64,000 nt of DNA, taken from NCBI GenBank assembly GCA_946965045.2, contig OX337234.1, forward strand, positions 3,038,001-3,102,000. Direction: 5' to 3'. Each line of letters starts with the position of its first letter. Position 1 is the first letter of the stretch. The translations under genes were made by a program, and so were the position numbers. Shown piece by piece: positions 8,628 to 17,800 of this stretch. The notes below the pieces were generated by a model. The model did not search any database. It worked only from the letters and a program-made list of their open reading frames with translations, and had not been told where the DNA came from. Origin of the DNA: Epithemia pelagica (taxonomy: Eukaryota; Bacillariophyta; Bacillariophyceae; Surirellales; Surirellaceae).

Positions 8628-10973
8628 CTAGGAAGGTTGGTAGGATTTCATAACGCTTTGGGCCACGGCGGTGGCAAAGTGGACTGGAACGGCATTCCCA
8701 ATGAGTTGCCGTTGTTGGGAAGGAGTACCACTCAACTTGTAGGTATACGGAAAGCTCTGTAGTGTGGCACGTTCTCGAACTGTCACAAAACGGTTCAAGG
8801 TGTGATGCTTAATGGGTCGTTGACATCGGACCGTTCGAGCAAAGTCGTCGACACATTGACTCAAACGATCGTATTCCTTGTTGGTGGCGGTTGGTGGTGG
8901 TTCGGATGCTGTTTCTTCAATCCTGTGATCGTCAACTTTGACACCGTCTACAAAGACACGACCATTTCCTGGTACGGGTGAAACGTCTGCCAACGGTTGC
9001 AGTGCCTCACGGATTCGTAATTTTCGTGGGACGGGCACTGGCACGGAGGGTAGCTCGACCGTGGGAAGAGCCGCAACGATCCACACACGACTTCGACTTT
9101 GGGGATCTCCATAATCTTTGGCATTGGCAATAAAGATTCGAACTTGATAGTTGAGCAACAGTAAATCTGTAATAATTCGTTCTGGATACGAACGATTGTC
9201 TTTGTGAAGCATACCAGTGACATTTTCCAGAGAGGCAGTGGTGGGTCGGAAGAACTTAATGGCTTTTACAAATTCGTAGGATGCTTCATTGTTGCGGCGA
9301 TCGTTCGTCCCTCCGTTGCGATTGGCGGCCGAAAAGCCTTGACAGGGGGGACTTGCGTGAATGTGATGTGGGAAGCCTGGCTTGGGGTATCCCGGGGCGT
9401 TGTTCGAACACTTGTCCATAAAGATATCAACTCTTTCTTGGTACGTTTCCAGGCCATCGTGTCCCCTGACGTGGAAGCTGGACTCGTTGCGTTCCAGGGT
9501 GGAAATGGCATCGGGACTATGGTCCACGGCGTATTTCGGGATCATACCAGCCGCGCAAAAACCCAACGCAGATCCACCGGCCCCAGCAAACAATTCCATT
9601 AAGATAGGGTGTTCAAGAGCCAGTTTCCGTAGTTGCCCCTGATCTTTGCCTGGAAAGGTGAAGGATACATTAAAGCCTTCGGCATGTTTCTCCTGGTCGG
9701 GGTTATTTTCATAGACGCACTCTGGTGTTGCATCCAATGTCACTCGGTCACCCAAGTTTTTCACCGGAACCCAGAGGTCGGAACGCTGCTTCCAGATCAT
9801 TTTATCTTTGGAATGGTTCACAGCGCGCCAAGTCTCATTTGTTCTTAGCAGTTCTGCCATTTCTCGTCCTAGAAATGTCTCTTGAATGTCAATGTACACC
9901 TCACTGCAACGGGCAACCTTGCGTTGTTGAATACAGCCAAATTCGGCCAGTCGCACAATACAATTCGTTCCCTTTAAAACGAACTGAAAAGTTTCATTCT
10001 CGATGAAAAGGCGGTGCTCGTGAAAGACTCGTGCCCGGTTGTCTTCTAGTCTGGGCCACGTGTGCAAACGTCTCAGAACAGAAGGAGATGATGATGACCG
10101 CGACGATTCGAACCCATCGAATTGGGTCAGGGTCGGGTTGCCCAAGCATTTTCGTCTTTTAGATACAGTTGGGGGTTCCTTCCCGTCAGCTGACTGTAGT
10201 GGCGTGCCATCCTGGACGGAATCAATGGATACCCGATGATGCAGATGATCCGGAGGTGGTTCGGTATGGTTATCAAGATCATGGTCATCCTCATTAGGTA
10301 TCATGTAATTCTGTGTTAAGATGCTCAGCTCTCTCTCGGATAAATCAAGTTGTGACTCACTGTCTTGGACCAGATCGACATATTTCTTGTTGTCACCATC
10401 ATCCATAATATCCTTGTCGTTCTCCAGTTCGATAATGGAATTTATATACGGCTCCGACTGCGATGAAGAAATGATATTGTCTTGTTCTGTCTTCATGTAT
10501 ACAGAGTCCTCATCATTGGGCGGCAGCTTTCTATCTGGGCTGTTGTTTCGGTTCCCGTTTGACACGGCATGTGGAACGCGGGTTTTGGTATCGCCATGGA
10601 CAGCAGATGAACATGTTGGTGTGGGAGGATTGAAAGCATGATCCATTTCCATGCCATGCATACCTGGGTTTCGCTCGTATGATGAATAGCCCATGCCATT
10701 GTTTCTCGTTGTTGGTGTGCTCATGGATATGACAGAAGCTGGGGCTGATTCTGTCGCAACGGAGGTGTTTGTGTTTCCTGCTTGGTTTTGTGGACTTGCT
10801 TGTCTTTCCATCGAATGTTTTCTCATAATCTTGGCCTCCATTTCAAAATACTGAGACGGTAGGCTACCGTAAGAATCATTGTCATCGTCTTCGTCCTCCT
10901 GTTTTATATCGGAAGAGTGATGGAAGTTGTGGGTTCCTGCATTATCGCTTTTCCATCCGTGGTTGCCCTGCAT
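8628..10973 (-). CDS. Cytosine-C5 DNA methyltransferase, paralogue A
   Basis: 781 aa from the ATG at 10973; the frame extends 17 codons further only to a TTG. The C-terminal half is a complete C5-methyltransferase: motif I ELFAGAGGSALGF (SAM binding, about 461-471), motif IV SPPCQGFS with catalytic Cys544, motif VI ENV (583-585), motif VIII QSRSR (625-629), motif IX VTVRERATLQSFP and motif X LIGNAVP (757-763). It methylates cytosine in DNA in the nucleus (family knowledge). N-terminal residues 1 to about 310 are polar and disordered. A conserved block before the catalytic domain (about 310-450, including RLFIENETFQF and WKQRSDLWVPVKNLGD) is shared with paralogues B and C and may be a BAH-like or other chromatin-reader fold; I cannot name it. 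No SNF2 domain follows, so it is not a DNMT5 type. Tandem with paralogue B 754 bp upstream. Confidence 0.92.
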   Translation of the reverse strand: MQGNHGWKSDNAGTHNFHHSSDIKQEDEDDDNDSYGSLPSQYFEMEAKIMRKHSMERQASPQNQAGNTNTSVATESAPASVISMSTPTTRNNGMGYSSYERNPGMHGMEMDHAFNPPTPTCSSAVHGDTKTRVPHAVSNGNRNNSPDRKLPPNDEDSVYMKTEQDNIISSSQSEPYINSIIELENDKDIMDDGDNKKYVDLVQDSESQLDLSERELSILTQNYMIPNEDDHDLDNHTEPPPDHLHHRVSIDSVQDGTPLQSADGKEPPTVSKRRKCLGNPTLTQFDGFESSRSSSSPSVLRRLHTWPRLEDNRARVFHEHRLFIENETFQFVLKGTNCIVRLAEFGCIQQRKVARCSEVYIDIQETFLGREMAELLRTNETWRAVNHSKDKMIWKQRSDLWVPVKNLGDRVTLDATPECVYENNPDQEKHAEGFNVSFTFPGKDQGQLRKLALEHPILMELFAGAGGSALGFCAAGMIPKYAVDHSPDAISTLERNESSFHVRGHDGLETYQERVDIFMDKCSNNAPGYPKPGFPHHIHASPPCQGFSAANRNGGTNDRRNNEASYEFVKAIKFFRPTTASLENVTGMLHKDNRSYPERIITDLLLLNYQVRIFIANAKDYGDPQSRSRVWIVAALPTVELPSVPVPVPRKLRIREALQPLADVSPVPGNGRVFVDGVKVDDHRIEETASEPPPTATNKEYDRLSQCVDDFARTVRCQRPIKHHTLNRFVTVRERATLQSFPYTYKLSGTPSQQRQLIGNAVPVHFATAVAQSVMKSYQPS

Positions 10974-11727
10974 GGTATGATACGTTTGCTTTCTCGTTTT
11001 CCGTTTCGAGGTGATTTCACACAAAGCGTTTGTTGTCCGTCCTTGCTATCTCTCTCACACCTCACACCGGTGCTCCGTGGGGAGCAGTAGTGATGATCCT
11101 CTCGCGTACTCCTTCTAGTAGGAGTAATCACTCCCTCTAATAGAACTTTCTCTTTGGCTTTGGAGGGTTCACTTCAATAGATCAGGATTTGCTCTTTCGA
11201 AGATACACATAAAATGATGAGAGACGCCAATAGAACTGTCATGCCCCGAACAAAACAAAAAGAAAAAAGTGTGACAAGGGAACCCCTGCGGCGGTTAACG
11301 TCTTGTGCGCGCAGGTGCAAGGAAATTAGAAGTTATCGGACCGGCTCACGTTTTGGGGGATATGTGCTCACGGCACACGGCACGCACACCGGCCGAAACA
11401 TGTCCTCGCACAAAATGTCGTTGGCAAAGTCTCCAGACATCAGAATCAGACCGCTACAATACGACCTACCGGTAGATACTACGACAGATCTTCGTCAATC
11501 GTCACTTCCGCGCTCTATTTCCCTACCTAGGCGATCATAAACCTAAAAGCTTCCCCCATCTTTGTTATGAACTTCTTTTGATGCGATATCAATCATGCAT
11601 CGCCTCTAGACAACCGATCCAATAGAACCGTCCCAGATTGTTCAGGAATTCCCCCATGCTGTATGAGCCCAACTTTTCGGGAATTCAATCCCCTGTTAGA
11701 CACTCAGGCTAGGTCATCCCAATCAGT
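10974..11727. other. Intergenic between tandem methyltransferases
   Basis: 754 bp separating the stop of paralogue B from the start of paralogue A. A 108-codon plus-strand frame at 11214-11540 shows no motif and is probably chance. It must hold the promoter of paralogue A. Confidence 0.55.
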
Positions 11728-14595
11728 CTATGCTTGGACCTTGTCAGTGTCTGCCTTTTGATAGGACTGCCCAATGCTTTGAGCCACAGCTGTGGCAAAG
11801 TTCACGGGGACGGCGTTTCCAATCAGTTGTTTCTTTTGGGGTGCCGACCCACTAAACTTGTACGTAAAGGGAAAACTCTGTATCGTGGCACGTTGTCGAA
11901 CCGACATGCATTGATCCAATACCTGATGCTTTATAGGTCGTTGACACCGCACCGTGGGTGCAAAATCTTGGCATGGACCGAAAGTATCGCACTCGTTCTT
12001 CAGTGTCGTTTCTTCAATGCTGTGATCGTCCACGGCAATTTCAATGCCATTCTGCATAATATGGACTCGGCCATTTCCTTCCACGGGGTCAATACCTTCC
12101 AACGGAGCAAATGCATCCTTAACTGTGAGTGTTCGTGAGGCTGGCGGTGGAACGGGTGGTAGCGGGACAGTGACACGAGCGGCAAAGATCCACACACGAC
12201 AACGACTTTGTGGATCGCCATAGTCTTTGGCATTGGCAACAAAGATTCGAACTTGGTAGTTCATCAAGAGAAGTTCTGCCACAATTTTTTTTGGATACGA
12301 AATACATCCAGGTCGAAGCATGCCAGGAACGTTTTCAAGTGAGGCCGTCGTGGGCTGAAAATATTTGATCGCTCTCACAAATTCATACGATGCTTCATTG
12401 TTGCTGAGGTCATTGGTCCCTCCCGTCCGATTCGCTGCCGAAAAGCCCTGACACGGGGGACTTGCATGAATGTGATCAATATCGTGCGGCTGGGGATACC
12501 CTTTTGTTTTCCTTTCACACTTTTTCAAGAAGATCATGACGCTCTCTTCGTACGTTTCCAGGTCGTGCTTTAGTCCCATAACAGAAAAGTGAGACTTGTT
12601 GCGTTCCAGGGTGGAAATGGCATCGGGATTCAGGTCAACGGCATATTTTGGGATGAGACCAGCTCGTGCGAATCCCAGTGCGGCGCCGCCACCTCCTGAA
12701 AATAGATCCAAAACAGTAGGATGATTGCCTATTGGTTTTATTGGATCCATGCATTCCTCAGTGACGAGTGAAAAGGATGCCTGATATCCTTCACCATGTT
12801 TCTCCTGATTGGGATTAATCTCATATACATACGCAGGCTTGTTGTCTAGAGATACCTTGTCTCCCAATTCTCGTAGACGGGCACAGAGAGTAGTTTCTTG
12901 TTTCCAAAGGAGTAAGTTTTTGGAGGGGTGTTGGTCAATCCACCGTTCATCTTGTATGACTTGATTTGCCATTTCGGGTCCCACAAACGTGTCATCCAGA
13001 CAAATATACATAACATCACAATAGGCGCAATAAAACTTGCGTTTGGCGTCCAAATCAATTCGTGATATGGTGACGAGAAAGCCTTTTCCTTGCATTTCAT
13101 ACTGAAAGGTTTCGCCCACCATAAAGAGTCGATCATCGATGAAAATACTCTTTCCATCGTCGCTCAGTTTTGGTCTGCTGTGTCCACGTTTTGGAGCAAA
13201 AGATGACGAGGATGAACGCGATGAATTGGGCCAGTGATGTTTCAGTGTTGATTTGGTGGTGGAGGATTCTGGTTCCTTCAAAGACGCAATGGGTTCCTCC
13301 TTCACATCTTCTTGTAGAAAGTCATCTGAAAGAACGTCCGTTGATTCTAGATCCGAGCAGTCTGGATCATCTGAGGTAGTTGCCTCGTGCTCGACGTTCT
13401 GATTGTTCTCCGTAATGTTGGTAGGGGTCGGCACACCTTGTGTCAAGTCAATCAATTCCTTCTCCGTCAACTCTTCGTCTTCATCCACCACCAGGTAGTC
13501 CTCGTTGGCGATTTTCTCCTTCCAGAACTGTAATCGCTTCGTATGGTTGGTGGATCCATTGTTTTGGTCGTTATCTCTACTTTTGGTTTGTTCTGGCACG
13601 TTATTGTCATCAAATTTCGTCGGATTTCTGTCATGCTCTTTATTGTTGGTATGCTCATCCAAACATTGATCTTTGGAATCAACATCGGACATTTCCGGTT
13701 GATCACTTTCATTGGATTGGTGATCCTCGGCGTTCTCGTGATCCTCATTTTCACGCGCAGTGCAGTTGCTTTGGTTCGTGGATCCATTGTTTGGGCCGTT
13801 ATCTCGACTGATGGTTTGTTCTGGCACGTTATTGTCATCTAACTTCGTCGGATTTCTGTCATGCTCTTTCGTGTTGGTATGCTCATCTATACATTGATCT
13901 TTGCAGACAATATGGGACATTTCCGGGTCATCACTTGTGTTGGATTGGTGGTCCTTGGCGTTCTCTTTATCCTCATTTTCACGTGCAGTGAAGTTGCTAT
14001 GGTTTTGTGACAAGGAAAAGTGTCGGGTCGTACTTTCCAGGTCGTTACTGCTGTTTAGGTTGCTGTTATGGTTACTCTCATCTTTTTGTGGTTCCCCTGT
14101 ATGACTGGTAGCTTGTTCTCCTGGAGCAAGACTGGGGGTGGTCGTCTCCTTTGTGTTTGTTGTGCAAACCGGATTGGATTTTTTGGTAGACCACATGGAA
14201 TCCAACGTGGATTGGCGTTTGTCCCATGATGCAACACTAGCCGTGTCATTCGTGTTCGATTGGCTGGACACTTTTATCCCCAGCCAGTCCGATAATGTTT
14301 GTTGGCGTCGAGGCGCTCCATTGGGGGTATCATGATGGATTGGTAGGCTCGATCGTTTTCGTTTCTTTTGTTGCTTGGAGGATGATGGCGTCGTCGTGTC
14401 CGATCCTGTCGGGGCTTTGGCGGCCATCATGCCGTATCCTGAATTTGCTCTTATGCTGTTCGTCTGTGAACTCGATCCAGTTCCATCTCGAGACGAACAA
14501 AATGTCTTTTGCTGCTCCCTCGCTGCGGCTGTGACAGCCCAAAAAATCTTGTGCGCGTGGGGTGGTGCTGCGAAAACCATCCCCCCATGCCCCAT
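11728..14595 (-). CDS. Cytosine-C5 DNA methyltransferase, paralogue B, with PIP-box-like motifs
   Basis: 955 aa from the ATG at 14595 (a GTG lies 5 codons upstream). C-terminal catalytic domain with all key motifs: DLFSGGGGAALGF (630-642), SPPCQGFS with Cys715, ENV (754-756), QSRCR (796-800), MSVRQRATIQSFP and LIGNAVP (924-930). The N-terminal 480 residues are polar. They hold a basic NLS-like KKRKR (about 77-81), two PCNA-binding-like motifs (QQTLSDWL at 98-105 and QSTLDSMW at 128-135, each preceded by Arg), a 76-residue tandem duplication (202-277 and 278-353), and the short acidic motif EELTEKELIDLTQG shared in form with A and C. The pre-catalytic module is the same as in A. Recruitment to replication forks would suit a maintenance enzyme, but that is inference. 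Head-to-head with the Urb2-like gene. Confidence 0.92.
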   Translation of the reverse strand: MGHGGMVFAAPPHAHKIFWAVTAAAREQQKTFCSSRDGTGSSSQTNSIRANSGYGMMAAKAPTGSDTTTPSSSKQQKKRKRSSLPIHHDTPNGAPRRQQTLSDWLGIKVSSQSNTNDTASVASWDKRQSTLDSMWSTKKSNPVCTTNTKETTTPSLAPGEQATSHTGEPQKDESNHNSNLNSSNDLESTTRHFSLSQNHSNFTARENEDKENAKDHQSNTSDDPEMSHIVCKDQCIDEHTNTKEHDRNPTKLDDNNVPEQTISRDNGPNNGSTNQSNCTARENEDHENAEDHQSNESDQPEMSDVDSKDQCLDEHTNNKEHDRNPTKFDDNNVPEQTKSRDNDQNNGSTNHTKRLQFWKEKIANEDYLVVDEDEELTEKELIDLTQGVPTPTNITENNQNVEHEATTSDDPDCSDLESTDVLSDDFLQEDVKEEPIASLKEPESSTTKSTLKHHWPNSSRSSSSSFAPKRGHSRPKLSDDGKSIFIDDRLFMVGETFQYEMQGKGFLVTISRIDLDAKRKFYCAYCDVMYICLDDTFVGPEMANQVIQDERWIDQHPSKNLLLWKQETTLCARLRELGDKVSLDNKPAYVYEINPNQEKHGEGYQASFSLVTEECMDPIKPIGNHPTVLDLFSGGGGAALGFARAGLIPKYAVDLNPDAISTLERNKSHFSVMGLKHDLETYEESVMIFLKKCERKTKGYPQPHDIDHIHASPPCQGFSAANRTGGTNDLSNNEASYEFVRAIKYFQPTTASLENVPGMLRPGCISYPKKIVAELLLMNYQVRIFVANAKDYGDPQSRCRVWIFAARVTVPLPPVPPPASRTLTVKDAFAPLEGIDPVEGNGRVHIMQNGIEIAVDDHSIEETTLKNECDTFGPCQDFAPTVRCQRPIKHQVLDQCMSVRQRATIQSFPFTYKFSGSAPQKKQLIGNAVPVNFATAVAQSIGQSYQKADTDKVQA
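13537..13764 (-). repeat. In-frame tandem repeat, second unit (76 codons)
   Basis: Codes for the block from CTARENEDHENAEDHQ to NNGSTNHTK in paralogue B. It directly abuts the first unit and is exactly 228 bp long, so the duplication kept the frame. The units differ at a modest number of codons, so the event is not brand new. Confidence 0.9.
13765..13992 (-). repeat. In-frame tandem repeat, first unit (76 codons)
   Basis: Codes for the block from FTARENEDKENAKDHQ to NNGSTNQSN in paralogue B. The shared core includes KEHDRNPTK and DDNNVPEQT. Confidence 0.9.
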
Positions 14596-14805
14596 GCTCG
14601 CGCCCGTCACGCCCCGTTCGCTCTTTCGAAACGACGCAGGTCAGACGCCAGAGATCCTTCCAACACATCAACTACAGTTCCAGATCCACCATCCATCAAT
14701 CGCATCCCGTTTTCTTGAACAGGAGACAAGATCAAGCAAGTAAAGGAACAGAACTGCACTAATACCTCGGAGTTTTCTTTCTCCGTCAAGGGTAGAATAT
14801 CAGAT
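14596..14805. promoter_or_regulatory. Short bidirectional intergenic region
   Basis: Only 210 bp separate the ATG of methyltransferase B (minus) from the ATG of the Urb2-like gene (plus). Both 5' UTRs and core promoters must fit here, so the two genes probably share a bidirectional promoter. No TATA box is clear. Confidence 0.55.
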
Positions 14806-17800
14806 ATGCCAAATGCGCTCAAGAGCCGGAAAAGTTCGAGTACCAAAAAGAAGAAGCGCAAGACAAGAGAACCATCAAATGACGACGAGGATGATCATGA
14901 ACTAGGCAAGAGTGAGAACGACACACCCTCCATCGAGCGGATAACCGTCACCGAATCCCAAGAACCACAGCCCTCCGTATCGAATGAAAATGGCAAAAAG
15001 AACGCATCGTTTCCAATACAAGCGCCATCACAAACGACAGATTCATCCAAACCGACTCCTTCGCCCCTCCATGAACCGAAACAGGATCCGATGGAAGAGT
15101 TGCTTCCTCATTGTATTGAATTTTCCGATGGCATTCACAAGAACAAAAAGAGTCACGGTCCAACGGTTCAGGACCCCTCGCGCAAAGGCTTTGTTCGCTC
15201 GGTCCATGTGTTGGTCGAGTATTTAGAACAAGCACAGGCAGACGAAAAGCAACTACAACAAGAACAACAACAAAATGAGATGACGAATCCTAATCCAACG
15301 ACAACGAAGGACCAACTTCTTGGTCGCTCTATGAAGGAAACTATTGCACACTTGTTTTTCCCTTGGGTGGTTTCGCAATTGCAGTTTCTCCAAGGAGCCC
15401 CTCCTTCTCCTGCCACCTCTTCGGTCATCACAACGACGACGAAAGCCTCTACAGCACCAATTCTCCAACAAGAGCTGGACCGTCCCTTTCTGTATCGCTG
15501 TTTCCATATTTCGTTGCGGACCTTGCTGCCGGTGGGATCTTTGACGGAAACATCAAGACAAAGCCATTCTTCTTGGTCCTCCCACTTGAAGAATGGGAAC
15601 CTCAGTGTCGTATCCGCCATTTTGACGCAAAGTACCTTGGCCAAACTCATTCCACCCCTTTTGGAGTATGCGTTGCAAGCGCCAATCCATTCAGAGAAAA
15701 TAGCCACGAAAGCATCAGTGAAGGAAACCCAAACAGCCAGACAACTCTACAGTGCCCTCTTGTCTTTTCGCGATTCGGTTCACGAATCCATCTTGTTTCG
15801 ACCCACATTGGAAAAAGCACTCGGGTCCTTGGTTGTGCCCTTAGCCGATTCAATGTCGATTGGATTAACTGCTGGTGTGTCCTTGGAGGAAACCTCATTG
15901 TCCACGGACATGTCTCTTTCGTTGACTGTCACCACGTTGCAATGGCTGCATACAACAGTCCTGCCACGAGGAAATCCCAAAACAACCTTTCACTTGCTCG
16001 TTCAACCCAGTATCCTTGCGGCCCTTTCCAAACTCTATTACGCTGATCCATATCGCAATGGCCAGAACAAAGACAACATGTTCCCGCCAAATGCGCTCAA
16101 GAGTTCCTCTGGCATCCTCCCTCTGGATAAGAACCAAACGGACAACCGTTCTTTCGCATCTTCAGACTCTAATAATACAGTGTCTTGTTGGATTCATAAA
16201 ATGGTGGCTCATGGTATGGTCAGTTGTCACCACCATTTGGAAGGATTGTTGGGTATTCTCTTGCAACGCAGACGACGAAGACAACAAGAAGGACCGCAAA
16301 ATCAAGATGTTGCGACAGATAAAGACTATCCATTGGAAACGAACAAAGCCTTTCGAAGTTATCAAGAGGAACTGGTCGCTCTTTTGGAGTCGGGCTTTCT
16401 CTGGCCCAAGGAGAGTTCCACTGCACAGGACGAGAACATGAACACTGATACGATGGTGGTGACGCAAAAACAAATACTGGCATGTATACGATTTCTTCCA
16501 GTGGTTTGGCAAGAGTTTTTGATACAATTCGATTTGTTGAAACTCTCGAAACACGGCCAACACGTTCAGAAGAAACAAAGGACCGATGCGTCGTCCTCCT
16601 CTGCCTTGACCTCGTCTGCCAATGCATTTGAATTCTTTCAACTCATGGCAACGCCACTCCTTTGTTTGTTAAACAATGAAGATGATCATACATTGGACCG
16701 TGTCATTGCTCTGGAAGCCCTGTCTCAACTGACCCGTCTCTTGTTTGTACACAATGTCTACATTGCCTCGCAAGACGATGCAATGCAAAGTCAAACGCAC
16801 TTTCTGGAATCCATTGTTACGTCACTCTTGGAAGTTCAACCGCGTCATCCCCGCATGGTGGACCAAGGTAACGCATCCATCCCAACCAAGACCCCGTCAG
16901 AGGAGAGTGCCTTGGCTCACAGTATTGGTACATTGAAACACTTGTTGCAATTGAATCACCACTTGCTACATTCGCGTTTGGTCCCTGTACTTTCCATGGT
17001 TTGTTCTTTTTCCGTCCCCACCAACCCGGTACATCGAGATGACGACCACCCAACAAATCCCGCTTCCGATATGGCTGTCGACTTTTTTGTGGGTCTCGTG
17101 GACACGTATCAGAAATTGCGCCAGTCCACCTCTCTGGTCCACTCGGTGTTACAAGTCATGAGTTCCCTGTCGTCTACCTCCCAGAAACACGGTGATGGAA
17201 GCAAGGCCTTGCTCTGGCTCTTGCGTCGCGCCAATGTTCAAATGGCATGGTCCTCGGCCATGCACCATAGTCCTTCGAGTGAGATCCAGACCCTGTTGGA
17301 GACGTTGAGTCAGTGGTTTTCTCAAACTGCTTCTCTCGACGACAAGATTGGGGATGGTCCGCTGGACGCTTCTATGGAGAATAATGAAGAGAATGAAAAA
17401 ACTAAGAGTAGTGAAAAAGCGAACAACGAGGGTGCTTTGGATGACACCTTGGACCTTGCCACGGAATTCACAGTGTCACTTTTACAGTCAGTACCAGTAA
17501 ATCAGACCACAGCTTCGAGCGTTTCCGAGTTGGTGATGAAATTTAATCGCTCCGTCGTAGCTCCTCTCTCCGCTCATCAATCTGCTACTAGCGTAAATGC
17601 CTCTGCTTTGAAACTATGTGCTTGGTTGATTCGTCTGCAAGAACAATGTGCTTTCTGGCTCGGACGGCAACATGAATTGCTGGAGATTCCGCCAGGTGTT
17701 CAGGACCAAGTGCGTAGTGCTTGCAATCGATGCAAAAAGGAAACCAAAGATGTGCATACGTTTGATTCAGAGCCTGATAAGGAAGCTTTAGTACTTTTGG

